Positions 35,601 through 43,941 of a stretch of 64,000 nt of DNA are shown piece after piece. This DNA is from Lacimicrobium alkaliphilum (GTDB lineage Bacteria > Pseudomonadota > Gammaproteobacteria > Enterobacterales > Alteromonadaceae). Position 1 is the first letter of the stretch. Each line of letters begins with the position of its first letter. Under the pieces are notes generated by a model that ran no database searches, was not told the origin of the DNA, and worked only from the letters and a program-made list of their open reading frames with translations. The position numbers and the translations under genes were made by a program. The DNA lies in NCBI RefSeq assembly GCF_001466725.1, contig NZ_CP013650.1, positions 372,001 to 436,000 of the forward strand, in the 5' to 3' direction.

Positions 35601-36122
35601 TTATGCCTGTATCGTCGGGTTGTCACGCTGATACAAATGCAAAAGCTCATCGTCCGGTGTCTGGCGGTACTCACTTTTAAAAACAAAACCGATACGTTTC
35701 AGAAGCTTAATTGAACCCTGGTTATCCGGCAGGCAGAACGCCAGTAGGGTGGGCCGGCCGTCTTTATCAGCCTGTTCGACTACAGCTGCGGCGGCTTCAG
35801 TTGCGAGGCCCGCGCCTCTTCCTGCAGGTAAAAAGGCAAAACCCAGATCCGGATGCGGCAGGTTATCGCGCTGCAATAAACCGCACAGGCCGATGGCCTG
35901 ATCCTTGTCTTTCAATCCTACCCGCAGCATGCAAAATCCATGTTTTTGCTTCATCGCCAATGGCCCCTGTTGAATAAAGTTGCGGGCATCATCGAGGTTA
36001 TTAACCCCTCGATTACCGATATATTTCAGCCAGTCCGGGTCATTCAGCAATTCCAGAATAAAGGCAGCATCGTTGTCATCTAACAGACGCAGATTAAGGC
36101 GAGGGGTGGTTATTGGCGACAT
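35601..36122 (-). CDS. GNAT-family acetyltransferase
   Basis: This 173-residue protein begins TTPRLNLRLLDDNDAAFILE, the typical N-terminus of RimJ/RimL-like GNAT enzymes, and has the acetyl-CoA site GLATEAAAAVVEQ (RGAGLATEA in the R-x-x-G-x-G/A position) and the closing DNQGSIKLLKRIGF. It probably acetylates an amino group of a protein or small molecule; the substrate cannot be inferred. A terminator of the upstream lipoprotein gene separates the two. Confidence 0.85.
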   Translation of the reverse strand: MSPITTPRLNLRLLDDNDAAFILELLNDPDWLKYIGNRGVNNLDDARNFIQQGPLAMKQKHGFCMLRVGLKDKDQAIGLCGLLQRDNLPHPDLGFAFLPAGRGAGLATEAAAAVVEQADKDGRPTLLAFCLPDNQGSIKLLKRIGFVFKSEYRQTPDDELLHLYQRDNPTIQA

Positions 36123-36139
36123 ATCACTTTCCGTTTACT

Positions 36140-36167
36140 AAAAAAGACCGGCCTTAGCGGGCCGGTC
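36140..36167 (-). terminator. Terminator between lipoprotein and GNAT genes
   Basis: On the minus strand, the stem GACCGGCC / GGCCGGTC (8 bp, 6-nt loop) is followed by a run of six T. It lies about 60 bp after the lipoprotein stop and just upstream of the GNAT start. Confidence 0.7.
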
Positions 36168-36226
36168 AAAAGGTCTCAGAGAGTTATATTAAGTGAATCT
36201 TACTGCTTGCATAGCCCTATGGGCTG

Positions 36227-36898
36227 TTATTCATCTGTGTAGCGACGAACCACTTTGCTGCTCAGGGCGCTGTTTTCCAGTTTCAAATCTACAGGGCGTT
36301 CAAGAATAATCTCGCCGTCGATCTGTACGTTGGCACCAATGGTCAGGCTGGGTTCACTGTCTGAGTTCCACTTAAACCAGCTCTTATCACGGTTACGTCT
36401 GATTGCCACATCACCCTCGATATGGGTATTGCCAAGCAGCTCAACATCGCCGTTAAAGGTTTCTACATCACCGCCAATACGGGCATCAATCAGGCGCAAA
36501 TCGCCGTTGATATTGGATACGTCTTTGCCGACTTCAGCCCCTTCCTCGAGCAGAATTTCACCATTAACAGTTTCCAGGCTTTTTTCAACACGCAGGTTTC
36601 TGCCCGCTTCAATGCTGCCGTTGACAGTTTCTGCATTGCGGATAGACACATTATCTGCCAGTTCGATGCTGCCGTTCACAGTGCTCAGATCCCTTGCACT
36701 GCTGTCGTTTTCCATTTCAATACTGCCGTTGACCATAGACAGGTCTTTAGCGCTGCGACCGGATTGAATATCAATGCCACCAAATACGCCATCGACATTA
36801 CCACCGCTTTCACCGGCACCGACATGCACAATACAACCGGTAAGCAATACGGATATCAGAGCCGTGGCAGAGATAATAGAAAATACGCTGTGTTTCAT
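36227..36898 (-). CDS. Lipoprotein with bactofilin-like beta-solenoid repeats
   Basis: The ATG at 36898 gives a lipoprotein signal MKHSVFSIISATALISVLL with lipobox LLTGC (Cys at residue 22); a start 15 bp upstream is less likely. The body consists of at least five repeats of roughly 18-20 residues built on VNGSIE / VNGEI / INGDL / FNGDVEL, i.e. regular short strands and turns as in right-handed beta-helices of bactofilins and DUF4097-like proteins. The residue after the lipidated Cys is Ile, so outer-membrane sorting is likely. Function is unknown; a scaffold or adhesive role is possible. It has its own terminator. Confidence 0.78.
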   Translation of the reverse strand: MKHSVFSIISATALISVLLTGCIVHVGAGESGGNVDGVFGGIDIQSGRSAKDLSMVNGSIEMENDSSARDLSTVNGSIELADNVSIRNAETVNGSIEAGRNLRVEKSLETVNGEILLEEGAEVGKDVSNINGDLRLIDARIGGDVETFNGDVELLGNTHIEGDVAIRRNRDKSWFKWNSDSEPSLTIGANVQIDGEIILERPVDLKLENSALSSKVVRRYTDE

Positions 36899-37075
36899 GA
36901 GTGTTCCTTTCAAATGTTGTTTTTACGATTTCTCACACTACTGAGCAATTCCTTTGCCAATAGTTTAAGATGTTGATTTATATGAATATTGTTGTTTTGT
37001 GGTGGAAGGAGGGGTTGCCAATACCACCAACAGTTGGCGAAAAACACCAATGTGGATAACGTTTTGGCAGGTTTA

Positions 37076-37146
37076 CCCGGATTTCGCTTCGCTGCATCCG
37101 GGCTACGGGGTTGGTGTAGCCTGCAAGGAGCGTAGCGGATTGCGGG
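37076..37146. repeat. REP a-/b+ pair upstream of the RAYT gene
   Basis: A subtype-a copy on the minus strand (37076-37106) and a subtype-b copy on the plus strand (37116-37146) face each other head to head, with GTAG heads inward. This is the same unit that is repeated four times after the gene. Confidence 0.9.
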
Positions 37147-37190
37147 TTGAGTGGTCTATATTTAATGTTTTTCAAATGGAGTTGAAAACC

Positions 37191-37721
37191 ATGGTTAGAT
37201 ACAGACGGGTCTGGGTGGATGGCGGTACCTACTTTTTTACATTAACGCTGATTGATCGTCATGCGAGTTACTTAACTCAATATGTAGATGAACTCAGACA
37301 AGCATTCAGAGAATCTCGCAAAAACCATCCTTTTAAAATTGAAGCAATTGTTGTGTTACCAGAACACTTGCATATGATTCTGACCTTGCCGGAAGGAGTC
37401 AGCGATTACGCCAGGCGCATACAAAGCATTAAGGCTATTTTCTCACGTAAGGTCGCAAATCTGATCCCGGGCTGTTGTCCGAACAATCGTGGTGAGTACA
37501 ACCTTTGGCAAAGGCGGTATTGGGAACATTTAATCAGAGATGAAGAGGATTTCAATTCGCACGTGGATTACATTCACTACAATCCGGTCAAGCACAAGCT
37601 CGTTGATGAAGTGAAGGCCTGGCCCTATTCCAGTTTTCATCATTATGTAAGAGAAAGAATTTTACCCCAGGATTGGGCGGGTTATGCCTTTACATCAAAT
37701 AGTAACTTTGGCGAACGGTGA
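37191..37721 (+). mobile_element. REP-associated tyrosine transposase (RAYT)
   Basis: This 176-residue Y1-type HUH transposase has the RAYT start MVRYRRVWVDGGTYFFTLTL, the His-hydrophobic-His motif in VVLPEHLHMILTLP (His near residues 59 and 61) and the DYIHYNPVKHKLVDEVKAWP block that carries the candidate catalytic Tyr. A GGAG 10 bp upstream supports the ATG at 37191; an ATG at 37176 is possible. RAYTs cleave single-stranded REP DNA next to a GTAG/GGAG head and are thought to spread REP/BIME elements. It is enclosed by five REP pairs carrying GTAG heads, so its substrate is most likely those elements. Confidence 0.9.
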
Positions 37722-37725
37722 TTTT

Positions 37726-38075
37726 CCCGGATTCCGCTTCGCTGCATCCGGGCTACGCGGTGGTGTAGCCTGCAAGGAGCGCAGCGGGTTGCGGGTTGCA
37801 GGAGCGTCGCAGGTTTACCCGGATTTCGCTTCGCTGCATCCAGGCTACGGGGTTGGTGTAGCCTGCAAGGAGTGCAGCGGATTGCGGGATTGTGAGCACG
37901 CCGCAGGTTGACCCGGATTCTGCTTCGCTGCATCTGGGCTACGGGGTTGGTGTAGCCTGCAAGGAGCGCAGCGGATTGCGGGTTGTAGGAGCGTCGCAGG
38001 TTTAGCCGGATTCCGCTTCGCTGCATCCGGGCTGCGGGGTTGGTGTAGCCTGCAAGGAGCGCAGCGGATTGCGGG
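37726..38075. repeat. BIME array: four REP a-/b+ units with a 93-bp period
   Basis: REP-a copies on the minus strand begin at 37726, 37818, 37912 and 38005; REP-b copies on the plus strand begin at 37765, 37858, 37952 and 38045; each is 31 bp. The units repeat every 92-94 bp and share a linker of the type GGAGCGTCGCAGGTTTA between b and the next a. No gene is encoded here: apparent minus-strand reading frames are translated repeats. The array fills the spacer between the RAYT gene and the phosphoribosyltransferase gene. Confidence 0.92.
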
Positions 38076-38105
38076 TTGTAAGAGCGTTGCAGGCTTACAG
38101 TGGAA

Positions 38106-38666
38106 TCAGAACAATAAATCCATCACATCAGCCAGGTCGGTCTTGCCTGCACGGATTTCCTCTTCGCTGAGATCGGCTATCTCATGGGGGAATACCAGCC
38201 ACTCGTCACTGGTTTGTACATAATAATCCGGTTCGATATCCACTTTGGAGTTCTGTGGTTTGTACCAGGGGCAGGCTATGCGGATATCATGGGGTGTGTT
38301 CAGCCGCGAGAGCTTCTGAATTTGCTTGATCAGCGCATCCACGCTTCGGCCTGAATCGAATACATCATCTACGATCAGCAGTTTATCGTCGGCGTTGGCA
38401 TTCTCGATCAGGTAGTGCAGGCCATGTACTTTGATTTCTTTGGATTGCTGATTGATGCCGTAATAGGACGAGGTGCGTACGGAAATATGATCTGTAGTCA
38501 CCTTTTTAAAATCAAAAAATTCCTGCACAGAAATACCCACAGGGGCACCACCGCGCCAGATCCCTACGATGTAATCAGGGCGAAAACCGTCGTTATACAC
38601 ATCGGCGGCCAGGCGGAAAGAATCCCTGAGCAGTTCTGCAGAACTGATAAAACGCTTCTCGGACAT
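38106..38666 (-). CDS. Phosphoribosyltransferase (purine type)
   Basis: This 186-residue protein has the PRPP-binding motif DKLLIVDDVFDSGRSVDAL near residues 93-111 and the IVGIWRGGAPVG loop near residue 33, both typical of type I PRTases of the hypoxanthine/xanthine branch. It likely salvages a purine base with PRPP; which base is uncertain, and some such proteins are annotated only as PRTase domain proteins. It stands alone, divergent from the creatininase-like gene. Confidence 0.82.
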   Translation of the reverse strand: MSEKRFISSAELLRDSFRLAADVYNDGFRPDYIVGIWRGGAPVGISVQEFFDFKKVTTDHISVRTSSYYGINQQSKEIKVHGLHYLIENANADDKLLIVDDVFDSGRSVDALIKQIQKLSRLNTPHDIRIACPWYKPQNSKVDIEPDYYVQTSDEWLVFPHEIADLSEEEIRAGKTDLADVMDLLF

Positions 38667-38748
38667 GGATTTGATATCTCAGTAGTGGCATAAAGATGTA
38701 GTATATCAACAGCAATCTGTGTTTGGAAAACGAGTCCCGGAGAAAACC

Positions 38749-39492
38749 ATGTTATTAGCGCAATCAAGCTGGATGGAAGTGGAAGAATACCTTAAACGCT
38801 CAAAAAGTATTCTGGTTCCTGTTGGCTCAATCGAACAGCACGGCCCTAACGGCTTGCTCGGCACCGACGCCATCTGCCCTGAGGTGATCGCCAAAAGGGC
38901 CGAACAACTCACCGATATGCTGGTGGCACCGACCTTTTCGGTAGGCTGTGCGCAACATCACCTGGCCTTTGCCGGCACCATTACGCTGCGCCCCTCTACC
39001 ATGATAGCCAGCATACTCGACTGGACAGCCTCATTGCAGCGCCACGGGTTTGAACGTATTTACTGGCTCAATGGCCACGGTGGCAATGTGGCGACCGTGA
39101 ATGCCGCTTTTGCCGAGATCTACGCACAGCGCAGCTTTTCATCTGCAGTGCAGGAACAGGATATATTGCTAAAACTACAAAACTGGTGGCAGTTTGAATC
39201 GGTAGCGGCGCTGTGCAAACAACTCTATCCGGTTGGTGATGGCCAGCATGCCACGGCCTCTGAGGTGGCGGTGACTTATGCTGCCTACCCGGATGCGCAA
39301 AAGCAGGTACAGATGCAGCCAAAAATTGCCCCCACCGGCACTATCACCCATGCGCAGGATTATCGCCGCCAGTTTCCTGATGGGCGCATTGGCTCCGATC
39401 CTTCACAGGCGTCAGTTGAGGACGGCAAACAGATTATTCAGGCCGCCGCTGAAGCCGTGGCCGCAGAATTTGAGCGCTTCGCCAAAAGCTGA
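38749..39492 (+). CDS. Creatininase-family amidohydrolase
   Basis: The ATG at 38749 follows GGAG and gives 247 residues. Metal-binding motifs of the family are visible: VPVGSIEQHGPNGLLGTDA (Glu, His and Asp ligands, around residues 24-42), LNGHGGNVATVN, and DGQHATASEVAV with the later Glu. Members open cyclic amides (creatinine) or act on formamide groups in riboflavin/F420 or mycofactocin pathways. No such pathway genes are adjacent, so the substrate stays open. Confidence 0.85.
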   Translation: MLLAQSSWMEVEEYLKRSKSILVPVGSIEQHGPNGLLGTDAICPEVIAKRAEQLTDMLVAPTFSVGCAQHHLAFAGTITLRPSTMIASILDWTASLQRHGFERIYWLNGHGGNVATVNAAFAEIYAQRSFSSAVQEQDILLKLQNWWQFESVAALCKQLYPVGDGQHATASEVAVTYAAYPDAQKQVQMQPKIAPTGTITHAQDYRRQFPDGRIGSDPSQASVEDGKQIIQAAAEAVAAEFERFAKS

Positions 39493-39533
39493 ACTATAGT
39501 GCTCTAATCCTTTGTTAATTCAGGAAAACCTTG

Positions 39534-40049
39534 ATGCATAACAACGCCGATAAATGCTTCTATTTTGCCTATGGTTCGAATATGTCATTCCAGCGGATTG
39601 GCGCCCGTATCTCACCCATTCAACGGGTGGGCGTGGCGCAGTTGCTTGGTTTTGCGCTGAAGTTCCATAAAGTAGGCCGGGATGGTTCGGCAAAGGGTAA
39701 TGCCTGGTGTACCGGGGAAGAAGCCGATTCCCTGTGGGGCGTATTGTATCAGCTTGAGCACAGCCAGCTTGAAGAGCTGGATAAGATTGAAGGCAAAGGC
39801 CAGGGCTATGACAGGCGCACCGTGGCGGTATATCAGGGGCCAGAGCGGGTGGAAACGCAGATTTATGTGGCCACTCATATCGATGACAGCCTGCGGCCTT
39901 TCGACTGGTATCTGCACCATGTTTTATCCGGTGCAAGGCAGAATAATCTGCCGGTGGAACATCAGAATCTGATTGTGCAGACAACCAGTATCGAAGACCC
40001 GGACCGGGACCGTTATCACCGCGAGGTGTCGATTTACGACAACCTGTGA
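39534..40049 (+). CDS. Gamma-glutamylcyclotransferase-like protein
   Basis: This 171-residue protein has the family's YFAYGSNMSFQRIGARI motif at the N-terminus and EELDKIEGKGQGYDR, in which the catalytic Glu is expected. The fold (GGCT/BtrG-like) releases 5-oxoproline from gamma-glutamyl peptides. The ATG at 39534 is preceded by AGGA; a TTG three bases earlier is possible. It converges with the CorA-type gene. A ChaC-type relative is encoded 3 kb downstream. Confidence 0.82.
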   Translation: MHNNADKCFYFAYGSNMSFQRIGARISPIQRVGVAQLLGFALKFHKVGRDGSAKGNAWCTGEEADSLWGVLYQLEHSQLEELDKIEGKGQGYDRRTVAVYQGPERVETQIYVATHIDDSLRPFDWYLHHVLSGARQNNLPVEHQNLIVQTTSIEDPDRDRYHREVSIYDNL

Positions 40050-40070
40050 AATACCGCTAACGGACTGGCG

Positions 40071-41039
40071 TTACAGCCAGCCGTTACGTTTAAATAGCCA
40101 CACCAGCGCCGTGGCCATTACGCCCATTACCCCTAACAGCACATAGTAGGCATACTCAAACGCCAGTTCCGGCATATGCTCAAAGTTCATGCCGTAAATA
40201 CCCGCCAGAAAGGTCAGCGGCACAAAAATCGCCGTGATCACCGTCAGGATCCGCATGGTGTTATTCAGCTGGTGGGATGAGAGCGAGATATAACCCTCAA
40301 CCAGGTCACCGCTGATGTCATAATACATCTGCGCCAGGCTGTGCAGGCGCTCGAAGCGCTCGTAGAGATCATTAATGGCGTGCAGTATTTCCGGATTTTC
40401 CCTGGGCAGCAGGCGATAATCATAGCCGCTCAGCTCATGGGTGATCGACAGGTGATAATTAAACACCCGGCGCAGTTTCACCAGTTGCGATTTATATACC
40501 GTCAGGGTCTTCATCTGGGTGTCGGTGGGGCGGGTCAGCAGCTCATCTTCCAGATCGCTGAGCTGATTCTCAAACGCCAGCAGGCTCTCCAGATAGAAAC
40601 CCGATGACGTATGCATGGTTTTCAGCGCCCATTCGCCGATGGTTTTCTGATGCAGATAGGTGGTTTGCTGGCTCCACATCTGGTCAATACTCTTGGCACT
40701 GCCGGCATGCAGGCTTACCAGCATGCGCTCAAACAGAAAAAACACAATCTGCCGGGGCTCATAATTCAGATGCTCATCCAGGCTGGCCATGCCGCGATAG
40801 ATAATCAGCGTGTGTTGCTCGAACTCCTCCACCTTGGGCGGGTGGCGTTCACGCAGGGCATCATTAATAGCCAGCGGGTGGCATTGCAACTGCTCCAGAA
40901 AGGCCCGCTGCTGTTCAACCGATTCGCCCTGTAAGTCAATCCAGATACGGCTGTGGCGATCCTTTTTCCAGCCATCCATTAATTCGGCACCGCCCTCTTC
41001 CAGCTTGCCGCCCTGTTTAAACAAGCGTGCTCTGATCAT
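40071..41039 (-). CDS. CorA/ZntB-family divalent cation transporter
   Basis: This 322-residue protein has a large cytoplasmic alpha/beta and helical domain followed by two C-terminal TM segments (LTVITAIFVPLTFLAGIYG and YYVLLGVMGVMATALVWLF). The signature YGMNFEHMPE sits in the loop, i.e. the GMN motif that defines the family. It forms pentameric channels for Mg2+ or, in the ZntB branch, Zn2+. The acidic start (DGWKKDRHSRIWIDLQGES) and length of about 320 favour ZntB, but specificity is uncertain. Confidence 0.88.
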   Translation of the reverse strand: MIRARLFKQGGKLEEGGAELMDGWKKDRHSRIWIDLQGESVEQQRAFLEQLQCHPLAINDALRERHPPKVEEFEQHTLIIYRGMASLDEHLNYEPRQIVFFLFERMLVSLHAGSAKSIDQMWSQQTTYLHQKTIGEWALKTMHTSSGFYLESLLAFENQLSDLEDELLTRPTDTQMKTLTVYKSQLVKLRRVFNYHLSITHELSGYDYRLLPRENPEILHAINDLYERFERLHSLAQMYYDISGDLVEGYISLSSHQLNNTMRILTVITAIFVPLTFLAGIYGMNFEHMPELAFEYAYYVLLGVMGVMATALVWLFKRNGWL

Positions 41040-41168
41040 ATCCCGCTCCGTTTTTGGTATTTACCGACAGCTTATCGGTAAAGCAAAAACGCCGCCAGTG
41101 GATTAGCAGAGAGTAAAAGACAGGTCTTGTCCAAAGTTGTTATCGGGCATCCAGAACCTTTTCTTTTT

Positions 41169-41237
41169 GTAGGTTGGACTTCAGTCCAACAAAACAACCA
41201 GAAACCACCAGCCATGTCGGACTGAAGTCCGACCTAC
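41169..41237. repeat. Inverted pair of GTAG palindromes
   Basis: The left copy (41169-41190) is GTAGGTTGGACTTCAGTCCA plus AC and the right copy (41216-41237) is its near reverse complement with stem GTCGGACT / AGTCCGAC and the head at the far right. Both heads face outward. The pair lies between the ends and starts of two minus-strand genes. Confidence 0.75.
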
Positions 41238-41302
41238 AGAATCCCCGCTCTCCTGCAGGGTTCACACAGGTGCGTAATCGGTAAAAATTAATGACGCACA
41301 AC

Positions 41303-42673
41303 CTACACTTTCCCGGATTCTGCCGGGTTATCAACGGGCGCGGCGTTGCCTTCTTCTTTATTGGTAAAGTACTGCACAGTGGTGCATGACACCACATCAC
41401 CCAGCACATTTACCGAAGTACGGCACATGTCCAGGATCCGGTCTACGCCCAGAATCAGCGCGATACCGGCCGCCGGGATCCCAACGCCCTCCAGCACCAT
41501 ACTTAAAATAATAATACCAGCGCCCGGTGTGGCAGGTGAGCCTATGGAGGCGGCCACCGCCATGGTCACGATAAACAGGTAACTGCTCAGGCTCAGATCG
41601 ACGCCAAAGACCTGGGCCAGAAACACCGTGGCTACCCCCTGATATAAGGCCGTGCCGGTCATATTGATGGTGGCACCCAACGGGATCAGAAAGCGGGCGA
41701 TGTCGGCGTTAATGCCCAATTTATTCTCGGTTACGTCAAGAGTAATTGGCATTACTGCCGCCGAGCTGCTGGTGGAGAACGCCAACAACAAAAGCTCCCT
41801 GATATGTGAGATAAATTGTTTAATGGGCCCATGCCAGGTGAATTTCGCTACCAGCAGGTACAACATCGCTAACAGCAGTATTCCCAGCACCACGGTAAGT
41901 ACGTAAACCAGCATCCCGCCCAGCACTTCAATACCCAGATTGGCCACCAGTTTGGTAATCAGACCGAATACTGCAAACGGCGCCAGCACCATGGCCCATG
42001 ACACAATGCGCAGGCTCACTTCCTGTAATGCGCCAAGCAGCTCAAACAGAGGTTTAGACTGCTGTGCAGGAATAGATAACAGTGCCGCCCCTAACACTGC
42101 AGCAAAGAGGATCACCTGTAGCATTTCACCCGAGGCCATCGACGCCAGCGGGTTTTTCGGGATCAGTGCGGAAACCTTGTCGGGTAAGTCCGCCAGTTCC
42201 GGAAAGCCTTTTCCCACAGCGCTGGTCAGCGGTGCGGCCTGACTATCAATTAAAATTCCGGCATCGATATAGGCACCGGGCTGAATATTCAGCGCCAGGG
42301 TGATGCCCAGTGCCGCCGCGATCGCCGTAGAGCCTATGATAAACAACAGCGCAATCACGCCATTTTGCTTCAGCGCCGCAGGGTTATTATTGGCAGCCAG
42401 CCCGCGAACCACCGAGGCCAGCACCAGCGGCACCACAATCATCTGAATTATGGCCAGAAATAACTGGCCAGGCAGGGCCAGCCAGGCAGTAATAGTGACA
42501 ACGGCGTCTGCCGATACCAGGTGAAGATCAGGGCCGAGCAGAATACCGCACAACACACCCAGGAACAGGGCAATCAGCACCTTAAGCCAGAGTCGCCCCT
42601 GAATAAATTTGTCGAACTGGGCAGTTAAATTCACCACGGGTTGCAGAAAAAGCGGCAGACTTCGCATTGCCAT
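41303..42673 (-). CDS. DAACS-family dicarboxylate/amino acid:cation symporter
   Basis: This 456-residue membrane protein has the glutamate-transporter-homologue layout with eight TMs and two re-entrant hairpins: the serine-rich hairpin 1 AFSTSSSAAVMPITLDV, the TM7 motif ATINMTGTALYQG, hairpin 2 IGSPATPGAGIIILSMVL and the TM8 substrate region ILGVDRILDMCRTSVNVLGD. TM7 usually reads NMDGT; here the Asp is Thr, which may alter Na+ binding. It probably imports C4-dicarboxylates or acidic amino acids. The gene is monocistronic. Confidence 0.88.
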   Translation of the reverse strand: MAMRSLPLFLQPVVNLTAQFDKFIQGRLWLKVLIALFLGVLCGILLGPDLHLVSADAVVTITAWLALPGQLFLAIIQMIVVPLVLASVVRGLAANNNPAALKQNGVIALLFIIGSTAIAAALGITLALNIQPGAYIDAGILIDSQAAPLTSAVGKGFPELADLPDKVSALIPKNPLASMASGEMLQVILFAAVLGAALLSIPAQQSKPLFELLGALQEVSLRIVSWAMVLAPFAVFGLITKLVANLGIEVLGGMLVYVLTVVLGILLLAMLYLLVAKFTWHGPIKQFISHIRELLLLAFSTSSSAAVMPITLDVTENKLGINADIARFLIPLGATINMTGTALYQGVATVFLAQVFGVDLSLSSYLFIVTMAVAASIGSPATPGAGIIILSMVLEGVGIPAAGIALILGVDRILDMCRTSVNVLGDVVSCTTVQYFTNKEEGNAAPVDNPAESGKV

Positions 42674-43250
42674 CCTCCGAAAGTTGATGGTTTGCCAATG
42701 AGTCTACAACATGCGCAGGCGGCTTACCCCCGTACACTGGTCATCTTTTGATCCAGCGCAGGGTTAGTCATGTCCGAATGCGGTTATCGGGCATCTGCGC
42801 CTCTAAACACGTAGCCTGGATGTAGCGAAGCGGAATCCGGGAAATTCAGTTTGCCATTTCTGCTTAACCTGAAGGACGCTGGATTCCCGCCAACAACCCG
42901 CGGGAATGACCCGCAGAGGCAATTAGTTTCGACCAGCAATAGCAGGCCCACAAGCCCAATAAACTGGACCCGACACAGGCCAAGGATAAAAAACCACGTC
43001 ATCCTGATGAAAATCAGGATCTTTTTCCGTCCGGCTGTATTGGTCAGATTTCATTCCTCTGCCACCTGATAAAGATTCCGGCTAACAGCGTGCCGGAATG
43101 ACGGGAAGTGCTGCCAGGTGTAGCCTGCAAGTAGCGCAGCGGATTGCTGGAGTGTGAGAACGCCGCAGGTTTATGGTAATCATGCATCAGACGATGGTAC
43201 CGTTAGGGTAATAAAGACCCTGAACAACGGCTGACCTCGCCCTGGAGAAT
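42674..43250. other. Spacer with REPs and GTCAT elements
   Basis: No gene is visible. The spacer contains REP-a on the plus strand at 42811-42841 (two substitutions), a GTCAT element at 42998-43022 with the stem ATCCTGAT / ATCAGGAT, partial elements ending in CCGGAATGAC, and REP-b on the plus strand at 43120-43150. The promoters of the divergent symporter and ChaC-like genes lie at its ends. Confidence 0.65.
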
Positions 43251-43835
43251 ATGTCGCACAACACTATCGCCCTGAACAAACAACGCCAGCCGCTGGATCA
43301 CCTCGAGTCCGTATGGCTGTTCGGTTATGGTTCGCTCATCTACAAAGCAGATTTTGAGTATCTGCAGCGCCGGCCAGCCTTTATCTGGGGCTGGCAACGG
43401 CGTTTCTGGCAGGGGTCACACGATCATCGCGGTACGCCGGAGGCACCGGGGCGGGTAGCAACCTTAATAGAAAAGCCGGGAGCGCGCTGTGCCGGCATGG
43501 CCTATAAAGTGACGCCGGATACCTTTGAACACCTCGATCACCGTGAAAAAAACGGCTATTTACGCGTATTTACCGCGCTGCACTGGTTAGATGAGCCCGG
43601 CGAAGCTGAAGGTTTGGTGTATCTGGCCAGTGCCGATAATGAAGCCTGGCTGGGCCCGGCGACGGAAGCCGAAATTGCCGCCCATATCGCCCGCAGTGAA
43701 GGGCCGAGCGGTCCGAATAGTGAATACTTACTTAAACTGGCCGAAGCGCTGCGCGAGCTGGACGAGCACGATGAGCATGTGTTTGCGATCGAGCAGGAGC
43801 TGATAAAGATTCCGGCTGACAACCTGCCGGAATGA
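43251..43835 (+). CDS. ChaC-like gamma-glutamylcyclotransferase
   Basis: This 194-residue protein has the ChaC signatures VWLFGYGSLIYKADFEY (substrate loop, around residue 23), IWGWQRRFWQGSHDHRGTPE and the catalytic Glu region LDHREKNGYLR. ChaC enzymes degrade glutathione to 5-oxoproline and Cys-Gly. The ATG follows GGAG. Together with the GGCT-like gene at 39534 the window holds two enzymes of this activity class. Confidence 0.9.
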   Translation: MSHNTIALNKQRQPLDHLESVWLFGYGSLIYKADFEYLQRRPAFIWGWQRRFWQGSHDHRGTPEAPGRVATLIEKPGARCAGMAYKVTPDTFEHLDHREKNGYLRVFTALHWLDEPGEAEGLVYLASADNEAWLGPATEAEIAAHIARSEGPSGPNSEYLLKLAEALRELDEHDEHVFAIEQELIKIPADNLPE

Positions 43836-43941
43836 CAGACGACAATGGTCATGCCCGAATGTCGTTGTCGGGCATCCAGCGCCTTTAAACGCTTAAGCTG
43901 AAGGTTACTGGGTTTCCGCCAACAACCCGCGGTAACGACGA

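Noticed and set aside
36999..37190. N-terminal extension of the RAYT frame upstream of 37176
   Set aside because: It runs through the upstream REP pair and encodes repeat-derived peptide; the conserved RAYT start is MVRYRRVW at 37191.
37682..38026. Minus-strand reading frame through the REP array giving MQRSGIR-like protein
   Set aside because: It is the translated repeat array; each repeat unit gives the same peptide and there is no ribosome site. The same applies to similar frames at 27073-27438, 36978-37175 and 62997-63311.
37726..38075. CRISPR-like regular repeats
   Set aside because: The repeats are alternating inverted REPs with a conserved linker, not one direct repeat with unique spacers, and no cas gene is present.
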